Positions 1 through 8,172 of a DNA stretch of 64,000 nt are shown here, one piece after another. Position numbers and translations under genes: made by a program. Each line of letters opens with the position of its first letter. Position 1 is the first letter of the stretch. Below the pieces are notes generated by a model. It saw only the letters and a list, made by a program, of their open reading frames with translations. It was not told the origin of the DNA and did no database searches. The DNA lies in the NCBI GenBank assembly GCA_019359075.1, contig JAHHIB010000043.1:1-64000 (forward strand), written 5' to 3'. The stretch is from Kalymmatonema hyalinum WJT4-NPBG1 (GTDB lineage: Bacteria > Cyanobacteriota > Cyanobacteriia > Cyanobacteriales > Nostocaceae).

Positions 1-1
1 A

Positions 2-100
2 GGAAAATTGCAGTCTATTCGTCACAAGCATTGTCAGCCAATCCATCGCAAAGATGGTTACTCGTACAGTTTTCACCCAATGTCCACTATTGTCCAGTAA
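2..100 (+). CDS. C-terminal end of an unrecognised protein, cut by the window edge
   Basis: An open frame runs from the window edge to a TAA at 98-100. The last 32 residues are rich in His, Arg, Tyr and Ser (GKLQSIRHKHCQPIHRKD, then GYSYSFHPMSTIVQ) and have a protein-like composition. I do not recognise the family. The His/Cys cluster could belong to an HNH-like or transposase tail, but that is only a guess. It shares a frame with the next gene, separated by two stop codons. Confidence 0.4.
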   Translation, partial: GKLQSIRHKHCQPIHRKDGYSYSFHPMSTIVQ

Positions 101-130
101 AACGTTGTTTAGAGGCGTCGCGATCGCTCC

Positions 131-487
131 TTGGAACAAAGAGATAGGGAGCATCGTAAAAGGGTTTCAGAAATCATTGCTACCCAAGAACTGAATGCTC
201 CTGAAGACTACTTTCATGCAGCGATGATATTTCAGCATGGAGAGACTGTAGAAGAGATTTGGCAAGCTCATACCTTGGCCAAGCAGGGAGCAGAGTTGGG
301 ATATGATCCAGCTCGATGGTTGGTTGCTGCTGCGTTAGACCGATGGCTCATGTATCAGGGGAAACCCCAAGAGTATGGCACTGAGTTTGTCTCGGATGGC
401 AACAGGTATTGGCTATGGGATGTTGATCCAACAACAACAGATGCTGAACGAAGTCAGTGGAACCTACCCTCATTACAGCAGCAGTAA
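131..487 (+). CDS. Conserved small protein resembling DUF6624; start uncertain
   Basis: A 118-residue soluble protein with the pattern AAMIFQHG, IWQAHTLAKQGAELGYDPARWL, then DRWLMYQGKPQEYGTEF. The RWLMYQGKPQ-YGT block resembles DUF6624-type bacterial proteins, whose function is unknown. The only in-frame start near the conserved region is TTG at 131, so either TTG is used or the 5' end has been lost. The TAA at 485 is followed in the same frame by AQAEEFNQTQ, which also looks protein-like, and another frame continues to 650. A late nonsense or frameshift change is therefore possible. No membrane segment is seen. The convergent DUF3153 gene begins its 3' end at 592. Confidence 0.55.
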   Translation: MEQRDREHRKRVSEIIATQELNAPEDYFHAAMIFQHGETVEEIWQAHTLAKQGAELGYDPARWLVAAALDRWLMYQGKPQEYGTEFVSDGNRYWLWDVDPTTTDAERSQWNLPSLQQQ

Positions 488-591
488 GCACAAGCAGAAG
501 AATTCAACCAAACACAGAGAGCCAATACCGCCCATAACGGATATACCCCAACGGCTCAAAGACGCAATCAAACGCTGGCAAGCTGAAGAGT

Positions 592-1431
592 CTACTGATT
601 CTCAATGGCTGCTGGTTGTGGAGCAAACTGAACCCTGGGATCAGGCATAAAAGTGTATCTCAGGTAAAACCCAGCCCAGACAAACAGAATAATCAACAAA
701 GTACCGATACCCAAAGGACTAGGGAGCCAGAAAACTACTTCTATATGATTTAACTCTCCCGGCTTGAGCTTCCATACCAACTGATGTCCATTCTTTTCTG
801 GAAGGATGACATTTTCGGTATTTTCTACACTTCGTGCGCCCCAAGGAGTGTTCAAGCTAAAGTCTAAATCGAGAATTGAACCAGGATTAGCCAAAACATT
901 TCCATTGCTGGAAATCAGAGCGAGCGATCGCAAATCCAAGTCATAAATCAATCGATTCCGTACTAAAAGTAAGAAATGATTCTGAAACACGAGTAAGTTA
1001 GAGTCAATTTTCGGCAGTTCTGAGTTAGATTCACTCTCAACCGACTCAGATGTTTGAGTTCCATTAGGGTGGAAAAATTCGTTAAACTTCGCTTGTAATT
1101 CTCGACCGCTACTGAAGGGAATCGAAACAATAACTTCTTGTTGAGAAAGCCGTCGTGTTTTACCTTCCAATTTATGGGCGCGACGTTCTATACTATTCAA
1201 CCATTCATATACAGAATCGCCACTAAAACTGGTTAGTTTTTCTTCCAACTTAATGTGCTGCACAAACTCGCCGCGATTCCCGCTGTCAAAATTAACGCCC
1301 GCATTATAGTTGACACAACCAGATAGCAGCAGAGACGTTAACAGCACAACCCACAAAATAGGATTTCGGATTGGAAAAACGCGGTTAAATTTCCCAAGCC
1401 CAAAATTTGACAAAGCCGATAAATTCACCAC
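592..1431 (-). CDS. DUF3153 family membrane-anchored lipoprotein
   Basis: A 279-residue protein typical of cyanobacterial DUF3153. An N-terminal hydrophobic stretch (about 25-38) ends in the lipobox LLSGC, with the lipidated Cys near residue 39. The extracytoplasmic region carries family-type blocks (FDSGNRGEFVQHIKLEEKL, LIYDLDLRSLALISSNG, FSLNTPWGARSVE). One transmembrane helix lies near residues 242-261 (GIGTLLIILFVWAGFYL), followed by a short tail. Role unknown; probably attached to the cytoplasmic or thylakoid membrane facing the lumen or periplasm. The adjacent TPR gene lies on the same strand upstream, with about 70 nt between them, so co-transcription is plausible. Confidence 0.8.
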   Translation of the reverse strand: MVNLSALSNFGLGKFNRVFPIRNPILWVVLLTSLLLSGCVNYNAGVNFDSGNRGEFVQHIKLEEKLTSFSGDSVYEWLNSIERRAHKLEGKTRRLSQQEVIVSIPFSSGRELQAKFNEFFHPNGTQTSESVESESNSELPKIDSNLLVFQNHFLLLVRNRLIYDLDLRSLALISSNGNVLANPGSILDLDFSLNTPWGARSVENTENVILPEKNGHQLVWKLKPGELNHIEVVFWLPSPLGIGTLLIILFVWAGFYLRYTFMPDPRVQFAPQPAAIENQ

Positions 1432-1500
1432 TATAAAACCCCCACAAAAGTCAACTCTTCTTTGTTTTTTCCTTCTCTGCGTCCTCAGCGCCTCTGCGCT

Positions 1501-2022
1501 TTAAAAACTAAACCAAACCAAGCTAGCCACCGTTAAACCAATGACAATTAACGCCATCCAAATAAATCGATTGTCTCTGGTATTTACCTGGTTGAGGTCA
1601 ACGAATTCCGGTTCAGGACGCATCTGCCGTTGGGAAGATTTAGTATTATTTGCACTCAAACGAATTTTAGCTTCATTGTCAGGTACTGCGCCTAAATCAG
1701 GAATTTCGGTCATCCATTCCTTTGGTCGGTTCAACCTGGGTGCTTTGAGAATGTAATGCACCTCCCTCGCTTGCTTACTAACTTCTAGATGGGGATGGCG
1801 TTTGAGTTGTTCACACAGGGCGAGAGCATCTTCTGTACGCCCTGCTGCTTCATAAGCTGTCACCAACCAAATTTGTACCTCCCCACCAAGGCGAGAATTA
1901 CGAGCCAAAAGGGCGCTTGCCTTTTCCAGTTCTTCAACAGCTTCTCGGTACTGCCCGTTTTCAAAGGCAGCTTTCCCACTTTGGTATTTAGCTTTGGCAA
2001 TTTCTAGACTTTCTGAACTCAC
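1501..2022 (-). CDS. TPR-containing protein with a C-terminal membrane anchor
   Basis: A 173-residue protein if it starts at the GTG at 2020-2022 (VSSESLEIAKAKYQ). An upstream in-frame ATG would add about 20 residues unlike the rest, so I prefer GTG, although no clear Shine-Dalgarno is visible. Residues 1-80 form TPR-like helices (AKYQSGKAAFENGQYREAVEELEKA, then VTAYEAAGRTEDALALCEQL). A proline-rich linker follows, ending in EPEFVDLNQVNTRDNRF, then a C-terminal transmembrane helix. Probably a cytoplasmic adaptor held at a membrane. No enzymatic motif is seen. Confidence 0.7.
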   Translation of the reverse strand: MSSESLEIAKAKYQSGKAAFENGQYREAVEELEKASALLARNSRLGGEVQIWLVTAYEAAGRTEDALALCEQLKRHPHLEVSKQAREVHYILKAPRLNRPKEWMTEIPDLGAVPDNEAKIRLSANNTKSSQRQMRPEPEFVDLNQVNTRDNRFIWMALIVIGLTVASLVWFSF

Positions 2023-2471
2023 GGTTTGCACAAAAATCAGCACTGTCTTCATTTTGCCAACAGCCGCTACCAATGGTCGCAATATTTTTGGAATCTTTTA
2101 CTTGAGCAGTAAAGTCAAGGGGCGATCTAACAAAATATCTACTTGCGCTTATTGAAGTCTGAAGCAATTACCAAATTCAATTGGATCCGTCAAACTCAGT
2201 TTCTGGGGCATATTACTGCGACTACTCCTTGGTCATAGTTTAGTATTGCCACCTATTTAAGTTCTCGCTTTGCAGCACGCACTTGTTGGAGTTCTTGTTT
2301 GATGATGGCTTTTCTAGCATCATCAGTTGCGATGTTAATGATTCACGGTATCGCGCATTTGTAAGGAAGCGCGTCATCATTACTCATCCCTGGTAAAGGG
2401 GGGATGAAGGGGATGAGGAGGTATTTGCTTCCCTATCTCCCCTTACTTCCTGCACTTTGCCACTTCCCCTA
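2023..2471. other. Intergenic stretch with a short coding-like relic
   Basis: No full gene between the TPR gene and argB. On the minus strand, 2253-2342 is open and reads IATDDARKAIIKQELQQVRA then AKRELK and stop, which looks like the tail of a real protein but has no start codon. Probably a decayed gene end. Pyrimidine-rich text with CTCCCC runs lies near 2430-2450, just beyond the argB 3' end. Confidence 0.35.
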
Positions 2472-3368
2472 CTAGAGTGTAAACTGCGAGCCAACGAGCA
2501 TTGTACCGATACCAATATCAGTAAAGATTTCCAACAGCAGTGCATGCGGGATGCGACCATCGACGATATGAGCTGCACGAACTCCTTGAGCAAGCGATCG
2601 CACACAACAATTGACTTTGGGAATCATCCCACCACTAACGATACCTGTCGTAATCAATTCGCGGGCTTCTTGAATGTCTACTCTGGGAATCAGGGTAGAA
2701 GGGTCTTTATAATCCTTAAGAATTCCCCTGGTGTCAGTCAGCAAAATCAATTTTTCTGCTCCGATTGCTGCTGCTATTTCTCCAGCTACGGTGTCGGCGT
2801 TAATGTTGTACGATTGTCCTGACTCGTCTGCTGCAACGCTGGAAACTACGGGAATGTAGCCATTGTTGACGAGTGTCTCTAAAATTTTGATATCAACACT
2901 GCTAACTTCCCCCACAAAGCCGATGCCTTCTTCACCTTGAGGACGAGCTGTGATTAAGTTACCATCTATGCCGCACAGTCCCACTGCTGAACCACCTGCT
3001 TGGTTAATCAAGGCGACTATTTCTTTATTGACTCGACCAACTAACACCATTTCCACCACATCCATTGTGGGGGCATCAGTCACTCGTAAACCATTTTTAA
3101 ATTGCGGTTCAATTCCCAGTTTATCCAACCAACTATTAATTTCCGGTCCACCACCATGTACCACAATTGGTCGTAAGCCAACGCATGATAAGAATACGAT
3201 GTCGCGGATGACTTTATCTTTGAGATTGCTATCTTTCATTGCCGCACCACCGTATTTGACAACAATGGTTCGACCAGTAAATTGTTGAATGTACGGTAGT
3301 GCTTCGCTTAGCACTTGTACACGGCTGGCGGCATCTTGCCTTATGTACTCAGTTTCGCTGACCATCAT
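2472..3368 (-). CDS. argB: Acetylglutamate kinase
   Basis: A 298-residue amino-acid kinase that phosphorylates N-acetyl-L-glutamate in the second step of arginine synthesis (cytosol). Visible signatures: [11 protein letters not shown] near residues 37-47, [18 protein letters not shown] near 69-86 for substrate binding, [25 protein letters not shown] for the nucleotide pocket, and [11 protein letters not shown] near the C-terminus. In cyanobacteria this enzyme is feedback-inhibited by arginine and relieved by PII (family knowledge). The N-terminal helix ([23 protein letters not shown]) is of the type found in arginine-sensitive hexameric NAGKs. It stands alone on the minus strand; start at ATG 3368 (MMVSETEY), with the second Met equally possible. 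Confidence 0.96.
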   Translation of the reverse strand: MMVSETEYIRQDAASRVQVLSEALPYIQQFTGRTIVVKYGGAAMKDSNLKDKVIRDIVFLSCVGLRPIVVHGGGPEINSWLDKLGIEPQFKNGLRVTDAPTMDVVEMVLVGRVNKEIVALINQAGGSAVGLCGIDGNLITARPQGEEGIGFVGEVSSVDIKILETLVNNGYIPVVSSVAADESGQSYNINADTVAGEIAAAIGAEKLILLTDTRGILKDYKDPSTLIPRVDIQEARELITTGIVSGGMIPKVNCCVRSLAQGVRAAHIVDGRIPHALLLEIFTDIGIGTMLVGSQFTL

Positions 3369-3606
3369 GAGGAGCTATTGATAGATATCTTGAGTTTTCG
3401 TCTGGATCAATGACAATTACGGAAAAGAAAAAGTGTATTATGTAACAGATGCCACTTAGGACTTAACCTTAGGGCAAAAAAGTGGATATCTATATTAATA
3501 ATCCCTTTAAGGAACTAAAAACTCATAAAATCTTCTCGGCAGCCCAAATCTCTTCCACCTACAAACTGGAAATTTTTAGTTTTTACTCTCGATTGTTATT
3601 TTCTTG

Positions 3607-4170
3607 TTAAGAAAGCTCAGGATGAGAAACTCTTGGTTTCAGGACGCTGGGAATCTCCTCAATAATGCGTGTGGCAACTTGTTCTGGTGTTTCTCCTTCA
3701 CCCAGGGTGATTCGCAGATCCGCTTGTGCATAAAGAGGTTGTCGCGCCTTGAGGAGCGATCGCAGCTTGGCTTCAAGATCAGTATCTTGCAGTAGTGGTC
3801 TTGTCGTATCCTCTGCTAATCGGGCGCAAAGTATTTCCACGGGTACATCCAGCCAGACAATCAAGCCGTGGTGCAGGTAACTCCAGTTTTCTCGCTGTAT
3901 GACAATACCCCCACCGGTTGCAATGACAAGTTTGGTGAAAGCACACACTTGTGACAGTACCTGACTTTCCAACTGGCGAAACGCTGCTTCCCCTTGTTCA
4001 CTAAAGAGTTGGGTTATCGGTTTATCACCCGCAGCTTTCTCAATTACGGTATCAGTATCAAGGAACCCGTAGCCCAAATGTTGTGCTAACAAGCGCCCTA
4101 CAGTGGTCTTGCCAACGCCCATCATGCCAATTAAGTACAGGTTGACTCCTTTCAACAAGTCATTAGTCAT
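3607..4170 (-). CDS. aroK: Shikimate kinase
   Basis: A 187-residue P-loop kinase that phosphorylates shikimate in the aromatic amino acid pathway. Walker A is GMMGVGKTT at about residues 15-23. The shikimate-binding region includes FLDTDTVIE, FRQLESQVL and the glycine motif ATGGGIV, and the lid has RPLLQDTD. Length is normal for the family plus a short tail. The start codon overlaps the beginning of a seven-base repeat tract (GTCATTA units) that fills the gap to the next gene. Probably monocistronic. Confidence 0.94.
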   Translation of the reverse strand: MTNDLLKGVNLYLIGMMGVGKTTVGRLLAQHLGYGFLDTDTVIEKAAGDKPITQLFSEQGEAAFRQLESQVLSQVCAFTKLVIATGGGIVIQRENWSYLHHGLIVWLDVPVEILCARLAEDTTRPLLQDTDLEAKLRSLLKARQPLYAQADLRITLGEGETPEQVATRIIEEIPSVLKPRVSHPELS

Positions 4171-4196
4171 TAGTCATTAGTTATTAGTCATTAAGC
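4171..4196. repeat. Heptanucleotide tandem repeat (AGTCATT type)
   Basis: About four imperfect copies of the seven-base unit AGTCATT/AGTTATT lie directly upstream of aroK. This matches the short tandemly repeated repetitive (STRR) class known from filamentous cyanobacteria. Confidence 0.7.
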
Positions 4197-4242
4197 TTGT
4201 AGTGAGGCTTAAGCACCACTACGAACCAATAACCAATTTACT

Positions 4243-5871
4243 TCAAATCTCGGTACCTAGACGTATATCTCTAATATAATTTTTCATTTGTGCTTCAAAA
4301 ATTGAATAGCTCATCACTAATGAGCTTGGTTTTTCTTGCATTAATTTAAAATTATCCTCAATGAATCGTTCCGCAACGTACTCTATCAAGACAGGGGTTT
4401 GACGAAAGCGAGATGCTTGCCGCTCAATCAGAGAGCGCTTGTGCAATAACTCTATTGCCTCTAATACTAATCTTTGCGGCACTCGTGGTATAATCTCCGT
4501 CTGCAATTTACGCATTGAACCTAAATCTTGATTTAGAGACAACCAGTACATAATTAGCTTTTCTAAGCTAGATAATCGACTAAACTGTTGGTCTAAAATC
4601 GCTCGAATGTCGCCAAAAACCCTAGTACCTTGCTCTAAAAATTCATAAATATTGCTTTCAAATAATTCTTGAATAGCGGTAGCAACTAATTTCATAAATA
4701 AGGGATTACCTGCATACCAATCTATTAATATTTTGCATTCTTCTTCTTTGAAACAAGGAAATCCTTTAAGTTTGAGAATTTCCATGCTTTCGGCATTGCT
4801 TAACCCAGTTAATTTTAAACAACGAACAGGTAGTTTTTCTCCTTGGAAAGCAGAAATTTCTGGAGGCTTTTCCCGAGTCGTTAAAACTAAGCAGCTTTGA
4901 TGTTGAGAGTCGCCCACTCGTCTAATCAATTCTCCATAACCTTCATATCCTCGACGATAACGAATTTGAGGGAGATGGAATACAGAAGAATTGTTGATGT
5001 TTGAGTGAGAGGCGCTAGAAGTAGGATATATGTCTGACTCGCTAGTATATTCGCTGCTCAAAATTGCATCAAAATTATCTAATACGATGAGACAACGTGA
5101 AGAACGTAAACAATCAATCAGTTGCGAAATACTACCATTTACAACTTCTAAATCTTTTGTCTGTTGTGTAGGTGACAAAATTTTTATGAGTTGATTCAAG
5201 AAGATATCTGGAGGAGGAGCAAGGTGTAGCGAGCGCCAAATCACATACTCAAACTTATCCTTGATTTGTTCTGTTAGCTTGACTGACAAAGCGGTTTTGC
5301 CAATTCCTCCCATACCTAAAAGGACAACAAGCCGACAGTGTTCTTGGACAATCCATTCTGTCATCTGAGCTAATTCTGTCGTCCTTCCGTAGAAAATACT
5401 AACATCAACGGCTTCACCCCAATCTTGCGTTTTGACTGATTTCATAGCGGCAAAATCGGTCTGTTTGATATTATTTGTCTTTATTTGGTTGATTTGGTTG
5501 CTGGTTGGCTCTATTTCGAGCAAAACTTTTTTATAACCTGCTTTTTCTAGTAAATGAGTCACCCGGCTCCAATTTTTCACTTTAATTGAGTATCCTGCTT
5601 GGTTACTCAACATTTCTTCTATATATTTATACAATCCATTAGAAAGATAAACTCTGACCGTACTGCTACTACGACTTTGATAGACTATATTGGCGATTTC
5701 CGCTGGACTAAACCCGCAAAGTAAACCTCGTAGGAATTTTTTTTCAACAGGTGTGAGACCTTTTCCTTTTGGAGAACTTAAATCAACGTATAATTTTTCT
5801 AGCTCCCAATTATTTTTAGCTTCTGTAAATTCCTCTTCTACCTTATTTGAATCAGATGCCGTCATTACCAT
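4243..5871 (-). CDS. Short STAND (NB-ARC) ATPase with vMAP-type N-terminal domain
   Basis: A 542-residue signal-transduction NTPase. Residues about 20-115 form a helical DNA-binding-like N-terminal domain of the kind found in cyanobacterial NB-ARC proteins (LTPVEKKFLRGLLCGFSPAE, then SSSTVRVYLSNGLYKYIEEML). NB-ARC follows: YGRTTEL near 161, Walker A GMGGIGKT with Lys near 192, Walker B CLIVLDNFD near 255-263, a sensor-1 region LVLTTREKP, and GNPLFMKLVATAI for the GxP motif. The protein ends after the winged-helix-like segment (RSLIERQ), with no WD40, TPR or other sensor repeats, unlike most cyanobacterial members. Neighbours are unrelated biosynthetic genes. It may be a regulator or a defence-type NTPase; the sequence alone does not decide. 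Confidence 0.8.
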   Translation of the reverse strand: MVMTASDSNKVEEEFTEAKNNWELEKLYVDLSSPKGKGLTPVEKKFLRGLLCGFSPAEIANIVYQSRSSSTVRVYLSNGLYKYIEEMLSNQAGYSIKVKNWSRVTHLLEKAGYKKVLLEIEPTSNQINQIKTNNIKQTDFAAMKSVKTQDWGEAVDVSIFYGRTTELAQMTEWIVQEHCRLVVLLGMGGIGKTALSVKLTEQIKDKFEYVIWRSLHLAPPPDIFLNQLIKILSPTQQTKDLEVVNGSISQLIDCLRSSRCLIVLDNFDAILSSEYTSESDIYPTSSASHSNINNSSVFHLPQIRYRRGYEGYGELIRRVGDSQHQSCLVLTTREKPPEISAFQGEKLPVRCLKLTGLSNAESMEILKLKGFPCFKEEECKILIDWYAGNPLFMKLVATAIQELFESNIYEFLEQGTRVFGDIRAILDQQFSRLSSLEKLIMYWLSLNQDLGSMRKLQTEIIPRVPQRLVLEAIELLHKRSLIERQASRFRQTPVLIEYVAERFIEDNFKLMQEKPSSLVMSYSIFEAQMKNYIRDIRLGTEI

Positions 5872-6343
5872 TATTTAGAATAATCCAAGGCAATATCATA
5901 GCTATTTTTATATAAAGTCAAATTAAATACACTATGAATTTATAACGAATTTCATAACATTTGTTAGGTGACTTATCTGTTCTGGGTTAGGTATGTTTAG
6001 GCTTAACAGAAACTTAATAAAACTTGGTTGAAACTTTATCCTGACGATATCGGTCAACATAGACAAGCGTAACTTACTATTTGCTGGGCTAATTCTATCT
6101 ATTAGACAACACTGTGTTTCTACCAACACTATGTTGATGTCCCAGTAATGAGTTCCAGTAAGCTGTAGTCAACAAGTCACTGTTTTTGTTCAAGGTGTAA
6201 AAGATGACTCGTTATCAGAAAAGGTGCAAAAAAGCTTTGCCAAGTAAGCGGTTCAGGCACAAAGCCAGTGCATATTTTATCTAAAAAACCCCGATTAAAT
6301 AAATATAAGTGTGCTCTAAGTATGGTCGTTTGAGGTTTTAACC
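5872..6343. other. AT-rich intergenic region with a decayed copy of the next gene's start
   Basis: An AT-rich divergent promoter region between the STAND gene (minus) and the 63-aa gene (plus). At 6204-6248, ATGACTCG...GTGCAAAAAAGCTTTGCCAAG closely resembles the first 45 bases of the gene at 6344 (ATGACTCG...GTGCAAAAAGCTTTAGCAAC). The frame there gives a 26-residue product ending at 6284 that loses similarity after about 13 codons, so it looks like a partial duplication. Confidence 0.45.
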
Positions 6344-6535
6344 ATGACTCGGATTCGAGACGTTGTGCAAAAAGCTTTAGCAACTGGCTATTTGACTGTT
6401 GAAGCAGAAAATCAACTGCGAGTGTTGCTGACAACCCGGTATGATGTGGAGGACTTAAATGCTTTCATGAACTTGCAGGACGCTGCCATGACTGGAAAAG
6501 TCAAGCAGGAGTCGCGTGAACGTTGTGGAATTTAG
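6344..6535 (+). CDS. Small conserved cyanobacterial protein (63 aa)
   Basis: A 63-residue, mostly helical soluble protein: MTRIRDVVQKALATGYLTVE, then AENQLRVLLTTRYDVEDLNA and FMNLQDAAMTGKVKQESRE. I recognise this as a type of small protein widespread in cyanobacteria, without a known function. No signal peptide or membrane segment. It converges with the LapA-like gene on the opposite strand, the stops being about 11 nt apart. A decayed copy of its start lies 140 bp upstream. Confidence 0.75.
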   Translation: MTRIRDVVQKALATGYLTVEAENQLRVLLTTRYDVEDLNAFMNLQDAAMTGKVKQESRERCGI

Positions 6536-6545
6536 TAGAAAACAC

Positions 6546-7256
6546 TCAACGACGAGGGCGCTTATCCTCATCCTCAAAATCCTCATCTAGAAACCCCCAA
6601 TCATCATTTTCAGCTTGATTGGTTTCGGCTTGATTAGTCGTCGGTGCTTGATAAGGGGGGATAATCACTCGATAATCAGCATCGTAAACGGATTCAGTTT
6701 TCCCCACTCCAGAATTTTTCGGTTCGCGGTAGCTGTAGGAGTAAACTGAATCTGATTTAGAGCTGCTTTTGGGTTCTTGTTGACGTTCGTAAGTGTTAGA
6801 GTCTCTGACTTGTGTATTTTGAGGATTAGGTATAGCCGCTTCTTTTTTTTCTTCAAAGTCCCAATCATCTGCGCTGTTATCTGTTTCCCAGTCATCATCG
6901 AAAGTATCACTGCTTCGCGTTGACTCAGTTTTACTACCTGACGATGAGGGAGAAGGAGGGGGTGTTGGTTCTTCCCTACGAGTTTGGGTTTGGCTTGTAC
7001 GCGTTGAACTTGCACGCTCCCTAAGCGGGTTTCGACGTTGCCCTGTAAAATAATTAGACAAATTGAATAAGCTTGTGACGAATACAGTTGTCAAACCACC
7101 AGCAGCAGTACTGAACAAAATCCAAATCGCCAGTGGAATTGGTTTGGATTTCATCCCCAAAAATACGAGCGAGAGGACAGGAGACCAGTTCTGCACTAGC
7201 AAAAGCGTTAGTCCTCCCAGCACTGCCACTAACAAAATTAAGCGAAATACAGCCAT
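6546..7256 (-). CDS. LapA-like two-helix membrane protein with acidic disordered tail
   Basis: A 236-residue protein. Helix 1 (residues 3-22, FRLILLVAVLGGLTLLLVQN) and helix 2 (about 40-62, IPLAIWILFSTAAGGLTTVFV) form the DUF1049/LapA-like hairpin with the characteristic QN-W-P between them. The remaining ~170 residues are low-complexity, Ser/Thr/Pro/Asp/Glu-rich and probably disordered and cytoplasmic, ending in WGFLDEDFEDEDKRPRR. The role of LapA-like proteins in cyanobacteria is unclear; E. coli LapA works with LapB in LPS assembly (family knowledge, not shown here). Heptamer repeats flank the start. Confidence 0.75.
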   Translation of the reverse strand: MAVFRLILLVAVLGGLTLLLVQNWSPVLSLVFLGMKSKPIPLAIWILFSTAAGGLTTVFVTSLFNLSNYFTGQRRNPLRERASSTRTSQTQTRREEPTPPPSPSSSGSKTESTRSSDTFDDDWETDNSADDWDFEEKKEAAIPNPQNTQVRDSNTYERQQEPKSSSKSDSVYSYSYREPKNSGVGKTESVYDADYRVIIPPYQAPTTNQAETNQAENDDWGFLDEDFEDEDKRPRR

Positions 7257-7257
7257 A

Positions 7258-7330
7258 GTTGTTAGTCATTAGTCATTAGTCAACACTCAAAAATTCTTAT
7301 CCCCTGCTCCCCTGCTCCCCTGCTCCCCTT
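7258..7330. repeat. Tandem short repeats (AGTCATT and CCCCTGCT units)
   Basis: The gap between ubiX and the LapA-like gene contains GTTAGTCATTAGTCATTAGTC followed by four copies of a seven-base CCCCTGCT-type unit near 7302-7330. Both are STRR-type heptamers. Confidence 0.7.
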
Positions 7331-7355
7331 CATTTCCCCATCACCCCTATTGTGA

Positions 7356-7979
7356 CTAATCTTGACGACCTTGCCATCTTTGAATTGGTATACAATCAAT
7401 ATCGAGTTGATCCAACGCACGGGCAACCACAAAATCAACTAAATCCTCAATGGTTTTGGGATTGTGATACCAAGCGGTAATAGCGGGAACAACTCTGACT
7501 CCGGCTTCTGCTAGGGTGGTTAAGTTGCGAAGGTGAATCAAGCTAAAGGGAGTTTCACGGGGAACCACAACCAGCTTTCGCCCTTCTTTGAGCTGGACAT
7601 CCGCCGCGCGTTCGAGTAAGTCGGAACTTAAACCAGCTGCTAACTTGGCTACAGTACTCATACTGCATGGAATAACAATCATCCCTAGGGTGCGAAAGGA
7701 ACCACTGGCAATATTTGCCCCGACATCGCTCCAAGGATGACAGCGTAGCTTACCCGATCCTTCAACGATCGCTTGCTGTCGCCAAAATTGCTCTTGTTGA
7801 GTGGGTTCTACTGGCATACGGATATTCTGCTCAGATTGCCAAACCATGTAAGTTGACTTGGAAGCAACCAATTCAATTTCATAGTTGGCTTCAAGCAGAA
7901 ATCTGAGAGCGCGAACGGCGTAAATTAGACCAGATGCGCCTGATACGCCTAAAATGAGTGGTTTTGTGTTATCAGACAC
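7356..7979 (-). CDS. ubiX: Flavin prenyltransferase UbiX
   Basis: A 207-residue flavoprotein that prenylates FMN to make the cofactor of UbiD-type decarboxylases. Signatures: LILGVSGASGLIYAVRALRFL at the N-terminus (FMN binding), LVASKSTYMVW, IVIPCSMSTVAKLAAGLS near the middle, and RKLVVVPRETPFSLIHLRN. I place the start at the GTG at 7977-7979 (VSDNTKPLILGVSG) because that matches the family N-terminus. An upstream ATG would add a hydrophobic 26-residue extension running through low-quality sequence. No ubiD is seen in the window. In cyanobacteria the pair serves plastoquinone synthesis (inference). Confidence 0.92.
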   Translation of the reverse strand: MSDNTKPLILGVSGASGLIYAVRALRFLLEANYEIELVASKSTYMVWQSEQNIRMPVEPTQQEQFWRQQAIVEGSGKLRCHPWSDVGANIASGSFRTLGMIVIPCSMSTVAKLAAGLSSDLLERAADVQLKEGRKLVVVPRETPFSLIHLRNLTTLAEAGVRVVPAITAWYHNPKTIEDLVDFVVARALDQLDIDCIPIQRWQGRQD

Positions 7980-8081
7980 GGTATTATATGTGGAAATTAC
8001 CAGGAATTGGAGATGAAAAATTGCGAGGAAGACGAGGGACAGAAGCCGCTTCCTCAAGGGTGGCGACTAGCGTGGGGAGGT

Positions 8082-8120
8082 GCGGGGACGCGGAGAGAGG
8101 AAATTTCCCCGCGTCCCCGC
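8082..8120. terminator. Perfect 12-bp GC-rich inverted repeat
   Basis: GCGGGGACGCGG at 8082-8093 is exactly complementary to CCGCGTCCCCGC at 8109-8120, with a 15-nt loop. It sits between the RNase gene's 3' end and ubiX (both minus strand), so it may end RNase transcription. No clear T run follows, so it could equally be a dispersed palindromic repeat. Confidence 0.5.
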
Positions 8121-8172
8121 GTCTGGGGTGTCTAGTGTATCCTCTTTCCTCAATCCCCAGTTTCTAATTGCT

